Below, in pieces: positions 53,701-64,000 of a DNA stretch of 64,000 bases. A program made the translations under genes and the position numbers. This stretch comes from Euonymus europaeus (lineage: Eukaryota > Streptophyta > Magnoliopsida > Celastrales > Celastraceae), in NCBI GenBank assembly GCA_963580455.1, contig OY756972.1, positions 20,103,001 to 20,167,000 of the forward strand, in the 5' to 3' direction. The notes beneath the pieces were generated by a model, which was not told the DNA's origin, searched no databases, and worked only from the letters and a program-made list of their open reading frames with translations. The number at the start of each line of letters is the position of its first letter. The first letter of the stretch is position 1.

Positions 53701-56216
53701 TGGAGGCTCAAGTTCATGATTATGTTCTGCAAAAAATTCTTTGATCTTGTATTTGCCAATAGATCTATCCAAAACAACATTCAATCTTGCCTTGCATTGT
53801 GTTCTTTCTTCCCACCGTTGAATGCTTCCCACCCTCCTTTTATCTTCCTTTCTTTTACCCTCTTTACGACATAAGAATAATGCATTAGTCGCCACTTTAT
53901 CCATTTTACTTTTGTTACGATATTGTATCCTAACACCGAAACCCACCAACTTCCCATATTTTTGCCAAAACTCCCATGCTAAATCAAGGTTTTCGAAAAT
54001 CATTCCAACTCTAGGTTCATTGTGCACTTCTTTACCCATATTTGAAGAAGTATTGGCCAAACAATCTGATGTTAACATATTCCTGTACAAATCAAATATA
54101 TAAATACATTTAAACAAAACTCATCTATGTGCACATATAAGAAGATTATACTTACTGGGCTATAGAAGAATCTTCATTTGAGAGGCTTCTCACCGGAGAT
54201 AACAACATTGTTGTTCATGTTCAGGTGAAGATGGTTGGATCATATGTTGCCTCCTCCGTGGCAATAGCTTCATTCCTTGCGCCATATGAGTCAATTCCAT
54301 AGCATTTGATTCAATGGTCACCAACTCCATTTCTTCCATTTGTGAAGAGTGATTTTTTGAAGCCACTATTGATTGGAGGGAGAAAGAACGAGAGGAAGAA
54401 AGAACGAGGGGGAGAAAACAAATTTTGGAGGCTTCTGTTTGTCTAGAGTAAAAATCTTATAATTACTTGTGTATTATGAGAACCATTGGATCAAGATATG
54501 ATCCAATGGCCCATGTTCAATTTTTTAGGCACAGGAGGGGTGCTCCTGTTTTTTAGGCACAGGAGCCCCCCAAGCCACTTTCAAGTGGGTTCATGAAAAT
54601 TCCTTTACCCTTTTTTTGGGTACCTGGCCTGCGTGAGAGAGCTGTTGGGAAGGGTTGGGTTCGCGAACCCTCTGAATTCTTGCTTGGACTTGTTCGGAGG
54701 AGTTCATGACCTCTCCTAACACTCGTTTTCCCAGCCCCTCAAAATGAGGGGTTAGGACCTCAAAATAAGGGGTTAGGAGGTGTTCACTCACAAAAACACA
54801 TCCCAATATTTCCCAACCCCTCCCAATCTCTCTCAATACATAGCAATGATTCACTTTTATGAATCCCTCTTAACCCTCATGCCAAGCATAGTTTAAATCC
54901 CGGCTCAACATGTCCACCGGACAGCTGGGCCGGATCCAAACCTGGGCCTGAAAAAGTGGCCTGCACTACCCTGGCAAGTTATTTTGTTGTTTTACTTTCT
55001 TTTCAATTGTATTCATGGCAGAAAAATCCCTGATTATGTTCGTGCTATCACCATGAGGGTCTTTATTGGGCATTTTCAATGCCCTTCAGTGAGCAAATTG
55101 TATGTCCTTGAATCTGGGTTGCTTGGTGTATGCTACATTTTGCAGCCTCTTTTCTTTAAGCTTGAAATATTGTTACTTGATGTACAGGAATTAGTTTGTA
55201 CGTAGGTTTGATTCATCATTCTAGTTATTATTATTATTAGTATCATTAATTCATCATCATTATTATTATCTATTCTAAGTGCAACTAATAGACGAGCAAT
55301 TATATTTTGTGAGTGTTTTCAATTTTTATATACCTGGCTACTATGAAGCACGGGTGCGCCAAACACCCCAAGGCACCCACACCAGATACGTTTTGGGACC
55401 CACACCAGATACGTTTTGGGTGCGGTTGCACGGTGGGTGCGGCACGAAACGTTCGGGGTGCGGGAATTTACGAATCCAATTTTTTTAAAAATAAAAATAA
55501 AATTGGGTGGGGCTGATGTTCGGCTGGGTGCGGCTTGGGTGCGGTGAAACTAAAACCTCAAACGAAATAAAAGAAGAAATTTGCAAACCAGAGGCAGTAA
55601 CCAAACCTAAACCTACCTGTGCGAGAAAGAGACGCAGACGGCAGACGAAATCGTGTGTTGCTGGCCGCTGGTGGATGTACGGTCGAGGTCGCAGAGCTCG
55701 TCGTTGTCGATCGCTGGTTCGCTCCTCGTCGAGTCGTCATCGTCGACAGGTGCTGCAGAGCACGTCCACAGGTACGTCTCTCTCTCTCTCTCTGATTCTT
55801 CCTCTATCTGATTCGCTCTCTGTCTCTCTCTCTGTCTCTCTGATCTCTCTCGAGTTCCTCCATGGATTTTTTTGCTCAATTGCTGTTTTGTATTTTTGTG
55901 GAATTTGTGGCTACTGGCTAACTTATCATGTTAATGGGTAGTGGGTTAGTGGTTCTCGGGTACTGGGCAGTGGTTAATGTTAGTTGATCCATTAGATGGT
56001 GCAGGAGAACTTGAAATTGCTAGCTTATCTCTTGATGAACCAGAAGTAGAACAAGCATTGTTTGATGAAGGTGCTGTGCTGAGGGTCATGAAGAGGATGA
56101 TGATGTTGCTGATATTGGTGGTGGTGATGCTTAGGGACTTTGGATATTTCTAATAGTCTATGTAACTATCTTTGAATTTGATGGATTGCTGAACTTATGT
56201 TTAATATTTCTATTTG

Positions 56217-56247
<31 letters not shown>

Positions 56248-59200
56248 ATCCGCCGCACCCGTATCCTTCATTTTTTGAGAATTGCCGAATCCGCGTATCC
56301 CGCACCCCCGAATCCGTACTCCCGCACCCGTATCGGTGCTTCTTAGCCTGGCTAGTTAACATTTATGAAGCAGTAAATACATGTATAACGTATTGTCATC
56401 TTCCATTAGTTCTTTTTGTGTGAATATTTAGGTTAGAATTATAAAACTCACCAAAACTCCTTATGTTGGGCTTCACAATGCATCGTTATAAACATTTAGT
56501 GGCCTTTTGTGATAAGTTTATCAAGCCTTGTTTCTGATTTTAATGCTATGCTGTAAAAGTAAGCATTTTGGTACAACGAACCTGTGGAAATTGCCAAGAA
56601 AGTTTATGCAAAACTTGTTTGATTAAATGCAGAACACCGTTTTTTTTTTCTCTCTAAAAATGTAGAACGCTGAAATAGTTTCCTCCAGATTACGCAACAC
56701 AGTTGCCTGAGTGAGGGCCTTGACGGTATTATATTTGGAGGGCGCAATCATTGTCTCCGTTTTTAATTTGGTTGACGAGGCTTGTCATTACAAAATTTCA
56801 ATTATAAGCTGCAATCACTCATAATAACGTTTTCAGTCATTATACATATCATTCCGTTGCATGTTTATTCATCTCAAACTTCTTGTAAATGAGAACTTGT
56901 ATTGTCATAATTATCAATCCCCCATTTTTTTACGACTTTATAAAATCTTTTTCCACTTTCCAGTGGCCCAAGGAACCAGAGTTTCAAACAAAGAAACTGT
57001 TGATGCACCGTGTATAGATGTTGATGCTGTTGAAAGTGATCATAGTTGCGACAATGCTATTACATATGACCATTTGAGCAAAGGTGGAAATGACTCAACC
57101 ATTAGAGAACAAAATTCTAAGTTGGGGGTTGCTTCACAGTTGAGAATGATAGACGAACCTGAGCATTGTGCCATATTAGATAATTATGAATGTGCAGGTT
57201 TCTTTCTCGGACAGGAAAGAAGAGTTTCATTTTCTGAAGAACCTTCACCCGGGAATAGCCAATCAAATTGTTCCTTTTCAGACACTCCAACAATTGTATG
57301 TTGGCTTCCTTAATTTAATTACATGCTGACTCCAGGATTCAATTAACTGTCCTTCCATGAGAAAAATTCCATTCAGAATCTAATTTGCCTTCTGGGAACA
57401 TCTAGCTAAAAGTGTGTTGTCTCTTTTTTGGATATTGTGCAGAGTGAGCCACTTGATGTGAAACCATATGCTGATGAACGCTCAACTGAGAGTTCTCCAT
57501 CTATTCCTGCTGATATTGCCGTGGAAAGCGGTATTTTCTCATGATACTTATCTACGGTGTAGTTTGTTTTCATCAGCTACTTATTTGTCGCATTGGACTG
57601 ATAGTATTTTCTGGATGATTCCAGCGTTTCCATACGGCAATGCATCAGATAATTGCTTTGGTGAGCTGGAAACGGTAAATGTCTTTTTTGTATGATGAAT
57701 TTATACTTTGTCATAATGAACTACAGATTGCTTTGACGAGTTGGAAATGGTAAAAGGTCTTGCCTATATGGTGAACTTATGCAATGAGATAATGAACTAC
57801 AGGGTGACCATTGTGTTTCATTTATAGATATGGTATACTTGATTGTTAGATTATAGATTTTATATAAGGTGTTAAGTCACTGATTATTATGTAATTTTTT
57901 TTTGGGTTGATTTGCTTCAAAATCACTGTTTAAGCTAGTCATTCCTTTTTTCAGGTTCTCTAAAAGTATTAATATGAAATTTTCTTGTATCTTATGTTGA
58001 TTTTTTGACGCTCTTAGTTACTTTGATTTTTTTTTTTATCATTTTTGTTGCCATCATTTCACCTGCGCTTCTTAGATGTTGTTACTGTTAGTGTTTCTTT
58101 ATGGTATCAATAATCAATGCTATACATGTGTTTCTCCTTGCTAGTTTTCTTTACATTATCTTTAACTCTACAAAAACATTCCTGCAATTTTATTGCATTC
58201 TTATGTCTTGTTTATCCTTTATTTCTTGATGATGGTGTGCGCATGATTAAAGGCTTTATGAATACTGACTATATATCATTTCTTGCGAACAGGATGACAT
58301 AGATATTGTGGTTGATTATGTTGAGTATCGGGGCAATTATTTTATAGGAGGCCTCGTAACTTTTTCCGGCATTGGGATCAAAATTAGCAATTCAAGTCCA
58401 CATGAAAACGAAGGAATCTTTAGCTTTGAAATAGGATTTGACGATATTATTGACATTAAGTCCCAGCATATTCAAAGAGTGAGTTACACTTTCATATTGA
58501 AGATGATCATTCTTGATATTCCAGTACACTTAATGTTAATAGTATACAGTTTTTATGTTTTAATATATTCAGTTTGGGCCGCTTATAGTAAAGCTTCGCA
58601 TGATTTCAAGGGATACTGAACAAGTTGATAATGCACATGGCACCTCAGGTTGGTGGCCTTGCATAAGTTCCTTCACATATTTTCTTTATTGACACTGTAT
58701 TTTTTTTAAGAATTTGATTTTTTTTTCCTTTTACTATTTGTGTCATTTGTTATGGCTAATATATGGTAACTTTATCTGGGAGAAATTTTTTGGGACCCAC
58801 TGTTATCTGATTATTCCACCATCCCTCCTCCGCTTTACACAATTACTCACTCTCTCTTCAATTATATTACACTTATCGATTGTAATATTCATGTATAGTG
58901 TATCCTCCATCCCTCGCTCATTTCCCCCTTCTATCACATCTTCAGCACAAGCACACTAATTATCGAAAATCCCATAAAATACACGCCTATCCATGTCAGT
59001 TGGAGCAATAACTTAGTTTATTCTGGTTATTGACAGCAAATTTTGGCTATTAGGGAAGCAATGCATTTTATATATTCTGCTCCTCCATGCGAATGAGTAA
59101 ACTCTGTCATAGAAGTTGTCTTAAATGTTGTGGAAAATATATCTTGATTTTCTTTTACGCTTTGCTATTACTGATGATGTAAATGGAAAGTAATGCAATA

Positions 59201-62200
59201 GGTTGAAAGTATTATACAATGGATTAAAAGAGCATATTCATCCTCCATTCTCTTTTACTTCAACTATCATTCTTACATTTGTCATATTAGATAATTGTAA
59301 TCGTCACAATGTCTCACAGTATTTTATGTTGTCTATTATCTTTCTGCTGAAATTAGAGAAGTTAGTGTTGTTCCTGGTTGATTTTTTTTTTCTTACCTTA
59401 CTGTATTTCATATTCCTCTTCTAAATAACTGAGAACATCCTTGGTCCATCCTCCCTTTCCGTCCTTCCACTTTTCCTTTTATTCTTTTGCTTGGTGCAAC
59501 AGATAGAAAACTAAATAGAAAGGATTGGTGGAAATGACAAGACAAGGGCAAGGAAGTGGCCTTCAAATCCTAAGACTAGACAGACTGAATAGTGAAATGA
59601 TAAATTTGCAACGTCCTTAATTCCTTATGATGGTGTTAGTTTATCACATTTGGAAGAATAATTTCAATCCTCCTCTTGTTTTAAAGATTTTGGCAGTTAT
59701 AGGTAGAAAGATGGCAATATTTTCATCGATTGTCCTCCGGCCATTTGAAAAGATTTGGGATCTTTCTCCTCCTTCCTTACATTCGTTCATAAGCGTTACA
59801 TTTTTCCCTCAGGGATCATTCCAAAAGAAAGTTTAGTGAAGACTGGCTATGATCAAGGGCGTTAGATTGTTTCTACTCATATAACTATTGATTTTATTTT
59901 TTATTTACTTTGTTTTTGGGACTTTCTTCAACAATTTGATAATATGCTTTCAAAATTGTTTTGAACTGCAAACTCCGGAGTTGTTAGTTGTACAACTGAT
60001 TTCTCTTACAAAACTAATTCTTTTCAGGCATTGAGGAGATAAAATTTGCAATATTTGATCCCAGCTGGTCCAAAAAACAAGAAAAGATAATGGCATCAAA
60101 CGTCAAATACTCTTCAATTTGGGATGTTGAGCAAAAGTAAGTTTCAGAATTTTCTTGCTAGATATTGCTTTTGAATATTGTTAGAATATGTATAAATGAC
60201 GTGAAAAGCTCCAACCGAACAAGTTAATTTTATTGGGTTAAATGACGGTAACTAATCTTAATGGTATCGGAGCTGGAGATCTTGGGTTCAAACCTTAGCT
60301 TCTACAATTTAAACCTATATTTATTGTTACTCGAAGTGTGGGCTTTTGTGTGAGAGTAGTCCAGTGTCAGGCCTCATTTGTTGTGCACGTATTTGTCAGT
60401 CGGAGTTGCCCAGCCCACATGTGAGGAGGGGTGTTATAATATGTATAAATGATATGAAATGCTTTAACCTAGCAAGTTAAATTATTCGGTTGAATGACAA
60501 AGTAACTAATCTTATCTCATAATTGTATATGTATAAATGTCCTTGTTTTTCTGTAGACTGGACAATATGCTACAAGAAGTTGGCTCCCTTGATAAAGTTG
60601 TTTGAACCAGACATTGCTATTGCTTCATACCTTTTTTGTACATGTCGCGTTTGGCTACATCTTCTTTATTGGCATGTGATATTAGTCGGTGATGCTAACT
60701 TAATTTAAATTTATGATATAGCTAAGACTTTGGAAGAATTAGGAATGTATTAATTGAAGACCAAATTGAAACTGATGGTTTAGCCAGTTGAACTGGAATT
60801 GGCCTTTTGTCTGGCCTTAGTTCCTCTCCTGCTAACAAATCAAAGAAAATGTACATGTACTGGTGCTGCTGGTGATCTTGGGTTCAAGTGTAGTGAAACT
60901 GAGTACTTTCTGCTAGTTATTAAAATATGAAATATAAAGTAGTGATGTAGGAATTATTTCCCTTCTTTAGATGGTGACAGCGAAGACCATTGTGCCAAGT
61001 ACTAGTGATGGCAATTGCCACCTGTTTTGTGTTAAGTGATAATGCTTTTGTAATTGCTGTGGTCATTGGTCTGGTTTCCTGTCCAGTCATAATTGTGCGG
61101 GTAAAAACAATACTAATTAACTCCCATATGTCATGCGAAGATTCACAAACAACTTTCGCAGTACTCAGAATTTCTTGGTAGAAAATTAAAATAAATCTGG
61201 GAAAAATGTCAAATATTCGCTGAACTTGTGTTTTCACTTGTTATTGTTGATGTATTCATTTGCTTAATTTTTTCTTGTTTATTTCCCCCCTCTTCTTTTG
61301 TAGCATTGACTTGACAACGGATGGTGATCACTTAGTTAGAGAAGGGCATTTTTTCCCCCAGTGAGTGAAAGTCATCTATCCCACTTTTTTCTTTCCTTAT
61401 GAATGTAATTACCATTCTCTTGGTTAACTTCTTTTTTTTTTTTTTTGCACTTTTGCTGCTTGCTTATTTTTGTAACTTCATGCTTGCACTTGGCTGAAAA
61501 TGTTCCCTAATTGCATTATGGTTGAGAGTACAACACTCTTGCACAAGGCTCCCGTGGTGAGCTGGATCGAGACATATAAGATGTACGCAAAGTCGCACCT
61601 TAACACATAATATGTGGAAAGGTTATTTTCAGGAATTAACATGTGACCTCTAGGTTGCACTAGGGCGACATGTTCGCGTGTGGATTCTTTGATGTGTGTG
61701 TGTTGTGGGGGTGGGGTGGGGGTGGTGGGGGGGGGTGTTGTTTATGGGTCCCTTTAAGAACTTCTAAATCTCTCTGTGGGAAAAAAACCATTGTTTCCTT
61801 CAGCTTGATGGGGAGGATTACCCTTTTGGGCTGTTGCCATCCAATGAAACAAAAGAGGGAATAAAGTCTACGTCATGTCTTAACTTCTTACATAGAATCA
61901 AATATTTTTCATTTTTCGTTGTTTAGAAAAGGTAACACCAATGTCTTTTTATTTATATTCATGCTTTTATTTGACTTTGGAAAGTCATTTATCTTCTTAT
62001 GGATACTTGTTATTGTGGTCAAATTGAGAATGAAATGTGTAATGTGTTTCTTTTATATATTTTTATGTGACTCGTATTGAATTTGGAATATTTCAGCTTT
62101 GACGAGGCTTTTGAAGATGTTGTCTATCCAGAAGGGGATGCAGATGCAGTTTCCCTTAGCAAAAGAGATGTTGACCTACTACAACCTGAAACATTTATCA

Positions 62201-63633
62201 ATGACACTATCATTGACTTTTACATTAAGTAAGTACTTTGATTTCTGCTATACGTGATGTAACGGTTGTGAACGCATTTTTATCTTTAGACTTGCATTGG
62301 ATCAAATGATCTCTTTTAGCTGTGGAGGTTGTAGAATTGATTTGACCATTCTCATGCTGTTTTAATCTAGAAGCTACCAAGTGAAGGACCACACACAAGC
62401 TAATAACTAAAATAGGAGAAGTATTAAGAATGAGCTTTCCTGCTTTATTGTGTGCATAATTTTGACCATGCTCTATTGAGGGTTCACCGTTCATGTAAAA
62501 TGATACGTATAAATTTGGTTGGCAGGTACTTGAAGAATCAGATCCCTGATGAGGAGAAACATAGGTTCCACTTTTTTAATAGTTTTTTCTTCAGGAAGCT
62601 TGCTGATATGGACAAAGATCCATCTAATGCTTATGATGGGAAGGCAGCTTTCCTACGCGTTCGTAAATGGACAAGAAAAGTGGATATATTTGGAAAAGAT
62701 TACGTCTTTATTCCCGTAAATTTCAAGTAATGAAATGTTCAATGGAACTTTGTTTCATTAAAAGGCTATCTTCACGCCATTGTAGCTAATTTGGATTTCT
62801 TATTCGGTTACAGTCTTCACTGGAGTTTATTGGTTATATGTCATCCAGGTGATGTGGTTAACTTTAAAGGTATGTTATTGATAAAAGGGGTTTGTAGTTA
62901 TTGTACAGTAGACTTTCAGATCAGTTTGGGAATCTCTCTATTATTCATATATGTTTGTTTTTTTAGCTGAAGGCTTAACCAAGTTAACTAGAATTCCCTG
63001 TATACTGCATATGGATTCCATCAAAGGAACACATGCTGGTCTGAAGAATCTCATTCAAAGGTACCCTTCAACCTTCTTAAGATTATATTGTATGTTGCAT
63101 TAGAAGAGACATGTATGCGGGCATGTAGGATTTTCTCTTCTCCTGGTAAGTGAAAGCAACGGAATTTTTGGGGAAGTTAGATTTCAAGCCTATGCCTGTT
63201 ATTTCCCTCAAAAACTATTGCGCACATTTCCTTTTTTGTTCGTATAAATGTTTCCTGCCATCTGTCTAATAATCCTTGCCCAATTCTGGGTAATTATTAT
63301 CATTTACAGCATATTGAAATACTGGACCACTAGCACATCAAATTACTAAATAGGTGCAAAACATATGTAGTTTTAATTAATGTAAAACTCTCCTTTGCGG
63401 TCAAATTGCTTTTTCCCTACAGTTTGGTGACTTAACTGGTTTCGTTTGCTTAAATTTTCCATATCCTTTGTTTTCATTTGTCAGATTTCGTACATTTGTG
63501 AAAGTTATCTGTTGATGAAAACTTTGTACCTTGAACTGACAGTTACTTGTGGGAAGAGTGGAAGGAGAAGCAAAAGGAGTCGTTAGAAGCTATATCTTCT
63601 AAATTCTTGAATTTACGCTTTGTCCCACTTGAG
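50757..63633 (+). CDS. ULP2: ULP2-type SUMO-specific cysteine protease (SPF1/SPF2-like), 5' 13 exons; continues past the window
   Basis: Exons: 50757-50889, 56964-57295, 57443-57530, 57625-57674, 58293-58478, 58573-58648, 60028-60136, 61304-61360, 62097-62228, 62526-62726, 62814-62869, 62967-63060, 63543-63633. They sum to 1,605 nt (535 codons), all GT-AG and phase-consistent. The N-terminus (EVFDFAEEDELPEFAAKRIL) matches plant ULP2-type proteases. Exon 5 encodes the conserved DYVEYRGNYFIGGLVTF region. The C48 protease domain starts near DVDLLQPETFINDTIIDFYI, with the catalytic His in NLHWSLLVI (exon 11) and Asp in HMDSIKG (exon 12). The catalytic Cys should be in the next exon, outside the window. 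These enzymes trim SUMO chains and desumoylate nuclear targets. Intron 1 (6.1 kb) holds a MULE and a hAT element. Confidence 0.92.
51071..51317 (+). repeat. Intron 1 segment duplicated at 41014-41260
   Basis: Counterpart of the copy near RRP7; it ends at the MULE insertion with the target site ACTTTCAAG (51309-51317). Confidence 0.9.
51318..54576 (-). mobile_element. FAR1-type MULE in intron 1 of the SUMO protease gene
   Basis: A 3,259-bp element flanked by a perfect 9-bp duplication ACTTTCAAG (51309-51317, 54577-54585). The terminal inverted repeats share GTGCCTAAAAAACAGGAGCA and nearby CCATTGGATCA blocks, with inner sub-repeats of 'cacaggag'. It carries a decayed FAR1/FHY3-type transposase gene on the minus strand, opposite to the host gene. 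Confidence 0.9.
51953..54117 (-). pseudogene. FAR1-related MULE transposase, broken
   Basis: Reading on the minus strand: FAR1 DNA-binding domain (FENLDLAWEFWQKYGKLVGF, CKARLNVVL, FAEHNHEL), MULE transposase core (FDTTYGTNKALRPLGVF, the Asp box FTDQDAVMANAL, CTWHLNQN), then, in other frames, the SWIM zinc finger (WVTCNCRKLESMGILCCHIL) and a C-terminal tail. Breaks: a one-base loss near 53030, an in-frame TAG near 53001, a frameshift near 52775 and another near 52345. The first segment (54117-53029, 362 codons) is open. FAR1 and FHY3 light-signalling factors descend from such transposases, but here the TIRs and target duplication show a transposon gene. Confidence 0.85.
54586..55332 (+). other. 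Remaining SUMO-protease intron 1 DNA
   Basis: Contains short inverted and direct repeats around 'aaaatgaggggttaggacc' (54740-54790) that may be another small element. No exon is supported, since exon 1 and exon 2 join in phase without it. Confidence 0.4.
55341..56346. mobile_element. Non-autonomous hAT element with 8-bp target duplication
   Basis: Ends CTATGAAGCACGGGTGCG and, inverted, CTAAGAAGCACCGATACGGG. It is flanked by a perfect 8-bp duplication CCTGGCTA (55333-55340, 56347-56354), the hAT signature. Subterminal 'gggtgcgg' repeats are abundant. Near 56006-56070 the frame ELEIASLSLDEPEVEQALFD looks like a relic of a transposase C-terminus. It is about 1 kb, so it lacks a full transposase. 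Confidence 0.85.
56215..56246. repeat. (TA)n microsatellite inside the hAT element
   Basis: About 15 uninterrupted AT units. Confidence 0.9.
57652..57802 (+). repeat. Tandem duplication including part of ULP2 exon 4
   Basis: 57652-57726 and 57727-57802 are diverged copies ('attgctttg', 'gagctggaaacggtaaatg' versus 'gagttggaaatggtaaaag', both ending 'ataatgaactacag'). The second copy keeps an acceptor-like ACAG and a donor-like GTAAAA. Confidence 0.8.
58649..60027 (+). other. ULP2-type gene intron 6
   Basis: A 1.4-kb intron, T-rich with no exon or element that I could identify. Confidence 0.5.
60179..60514 (+). mobile_element. TRIM-like miniature LTR retrotransposon in intron 7
   Basis: Terminal direct repeats of about 82 bp (60179-60260 and 60432-60514) start TGTTAGAATATGTATAAATG / TGTTATAATATGTATAAATG. 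Right after the first is TGGTATCGGAGCTGG, an initiator-Met tRNA primer site with one change. Before the second is GTGAGGAGGGG, a polypurine tract. There is no coding capacity. No 5-bp target duplication was found and the repeats differ at many bases, so it is old. Confidence 0.7.
61530..61680 (-). repeat. Au-like SINE remnant in intron 8
   Basis: Minus strand order of phrases CTAGAGGTCACATGTTAATT, CCTTTCCACATATTATGTG, TGCGTACATCTTATATG and CACGGGAGCCTTGTGCA follows the body of plant Au SINEs (B-box region, 'gtacatctta', 'gggagcctcgtgca'). It is degenerate. Confidence 0.65.
61707..61735 (+). other. G-quadruplex-capable G-rich tract in intron 8
   Basis: G runs of 5, 4, 5 and 9 bases with loops of 1, 1 and 4 bases on the transcribed-RNA strand of the SUMO protease gene. 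Confidence 0.75.
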
Positions 63634-64000
63634 GTATATTCTCCAGTTCTGGCTAAATATGTCTACCTACTTTTGAGGGGAATTGGGGGAGTGGTGGACA
63701 AAATTCTGTAGCTGCATGTGTACTGTAAGAAGGAATGAGTGGAAGGTTTGATCTTAATGGTTTGTATGCATCACAGGCATGATTGGTTTCGTTTTTGAGT
63801 GTTTGTTATGAAAATTACTTCCTATAATAAAACCGGAAAATTTTGTTTTGCCAAGACAGCAACGGAGTATAATTTTGGAAATTTTGATTTTTTTTAGTTC
63901 TGTTTGGCTGGATTTTAGTGGTATATTCAGATACGTAGTAATAGTCTCAAATGCTCTAAAGATCAAATCCTGGTCATTAGTGTAATTAGAACTTAGAAGA
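63634..64000 (+). other. Start of ULP2-type gene intron 13
   Basis: Donor GAG/GTATAT at 63634. The rest of the window is intron-like, and the exon with the catalytic cysteine is not present here. Confidence 0.6.

Noticed and set aside
51953..54117. A functional FHY3/FAR1 light-signalling gene
   Set aside because: It is enclosed by TIRs with a 9-bp target duplication and is broken by frameshifts and a stop, so it is a transposase relic.
55279..55941. Overlapping plus-strand frames at 55279-55941
   Set aside because: They fall in the hAT element and its GC-rich subterminal repeats, and exon 1 to exon 2 of the host gene joins without them.
60262..60300. tRNA-like 'tggtatcggagctgg ... gggttcaaacc' in intron 7
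   Set aside because: The first part is a primer binding site of the TRIM, and no acceptor or anticodon stem is visible.
1..64000. CRISPR arrays, bacterial operons, riboswitches or integrated viral genomes
   Set aside because: The window is plant nuclear DNA; no regularly spaced short repeats with unique spacers, no cas genes and no viral coat or movement genes were seen. The gypsy element lacks an envelope-like gene.

Overview
This is a plant nuclear genome window, almost certainly from a dicot. It holds intron-rich plant genes (MIKC MADS-box, RRP7, a ULP2-type SUMO protease, a plant-type DnaJ protein) with GT-AG introns, and a dense load of plant transposons: a LINE, a Tekay/Del-like Ty3-gypsy element, MULEs, hAT, Stowaway-like MITEs, a TRIM and tRNA-derived SINEs. 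I cannot name the species. There is no CRISPR, operon or viral genome here.

Layout. 1-8.4 kb: AT-rich intergenic DNA with MITEs, dispersed repeats and a 5'-truncated LINE (5.3-8.0 kb). 8.4-10.4 kb: two convergent intronless genes, a small cysteine-rich membrane protein (+) and a J-domain protein (-). 12.4-16.2 kb: an eight-exon SVP/StMADS11-clade MADS-box gene that can be modelled completely (228 aa). 18.8-30.05 kb: a deletion-derivative MULE with a 9-bp target duplication, into which a complete-looking Tekay-like retrotransposon (19,257-28,203) has inserted with a 5-bp duplication. Its two 2,187-bp LTRs look identical and carry arrays of W-box and TCP-type motifs. 30-36.7 kb: repeats and DNA in which I recognise no firm gene. 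37.15-40.7 kb: an eight-exon RRP7 gene whose first exon resembles the presequence exon of an organellar RRM protein, with a 180-bp near-perfect inverted repeat in intron 1.

41-50.1 kb is a graveyard of gene pieces: a duplicated piece of the SUMO-protease intron joined to an inverted MULE end, a PPR pseudogene interrupted by an AIF-A-like oxidoreductase fragment, a VIN3-like fragment, a decayed SICKLE-like gene, a MULE 5' fragment fused to a copied RRP7 3' end, and an S-adenosylmethionine decarboxylase pseudogene. 50.76 kb to beyond the right edge: a ULP2-type SUMO protease gene of which 13 exons (535 codons) lie in the window. Its 6-kb first intron carries a FAR1-type MULE and a non-autonomous hAT element, and later introns carry a TRIM and a SINE.

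Gene functions are independent: flowering/meristem transcriptional control (SVP), protein folding (DnaJ), small-subunit rRNA processing (RRP7) and SUMO removal (ULP2). The unifying theme is transposon-driven remodelling. MULEs and their ends sit at several duplication junctions, and pieces of RRP7 and of the SUMO-protease intron have each been copied elsewhere within the same 14 kb. All exon models were derived by eye from splice sites, phase and protein-family likeness; they are predictions without transcript support.
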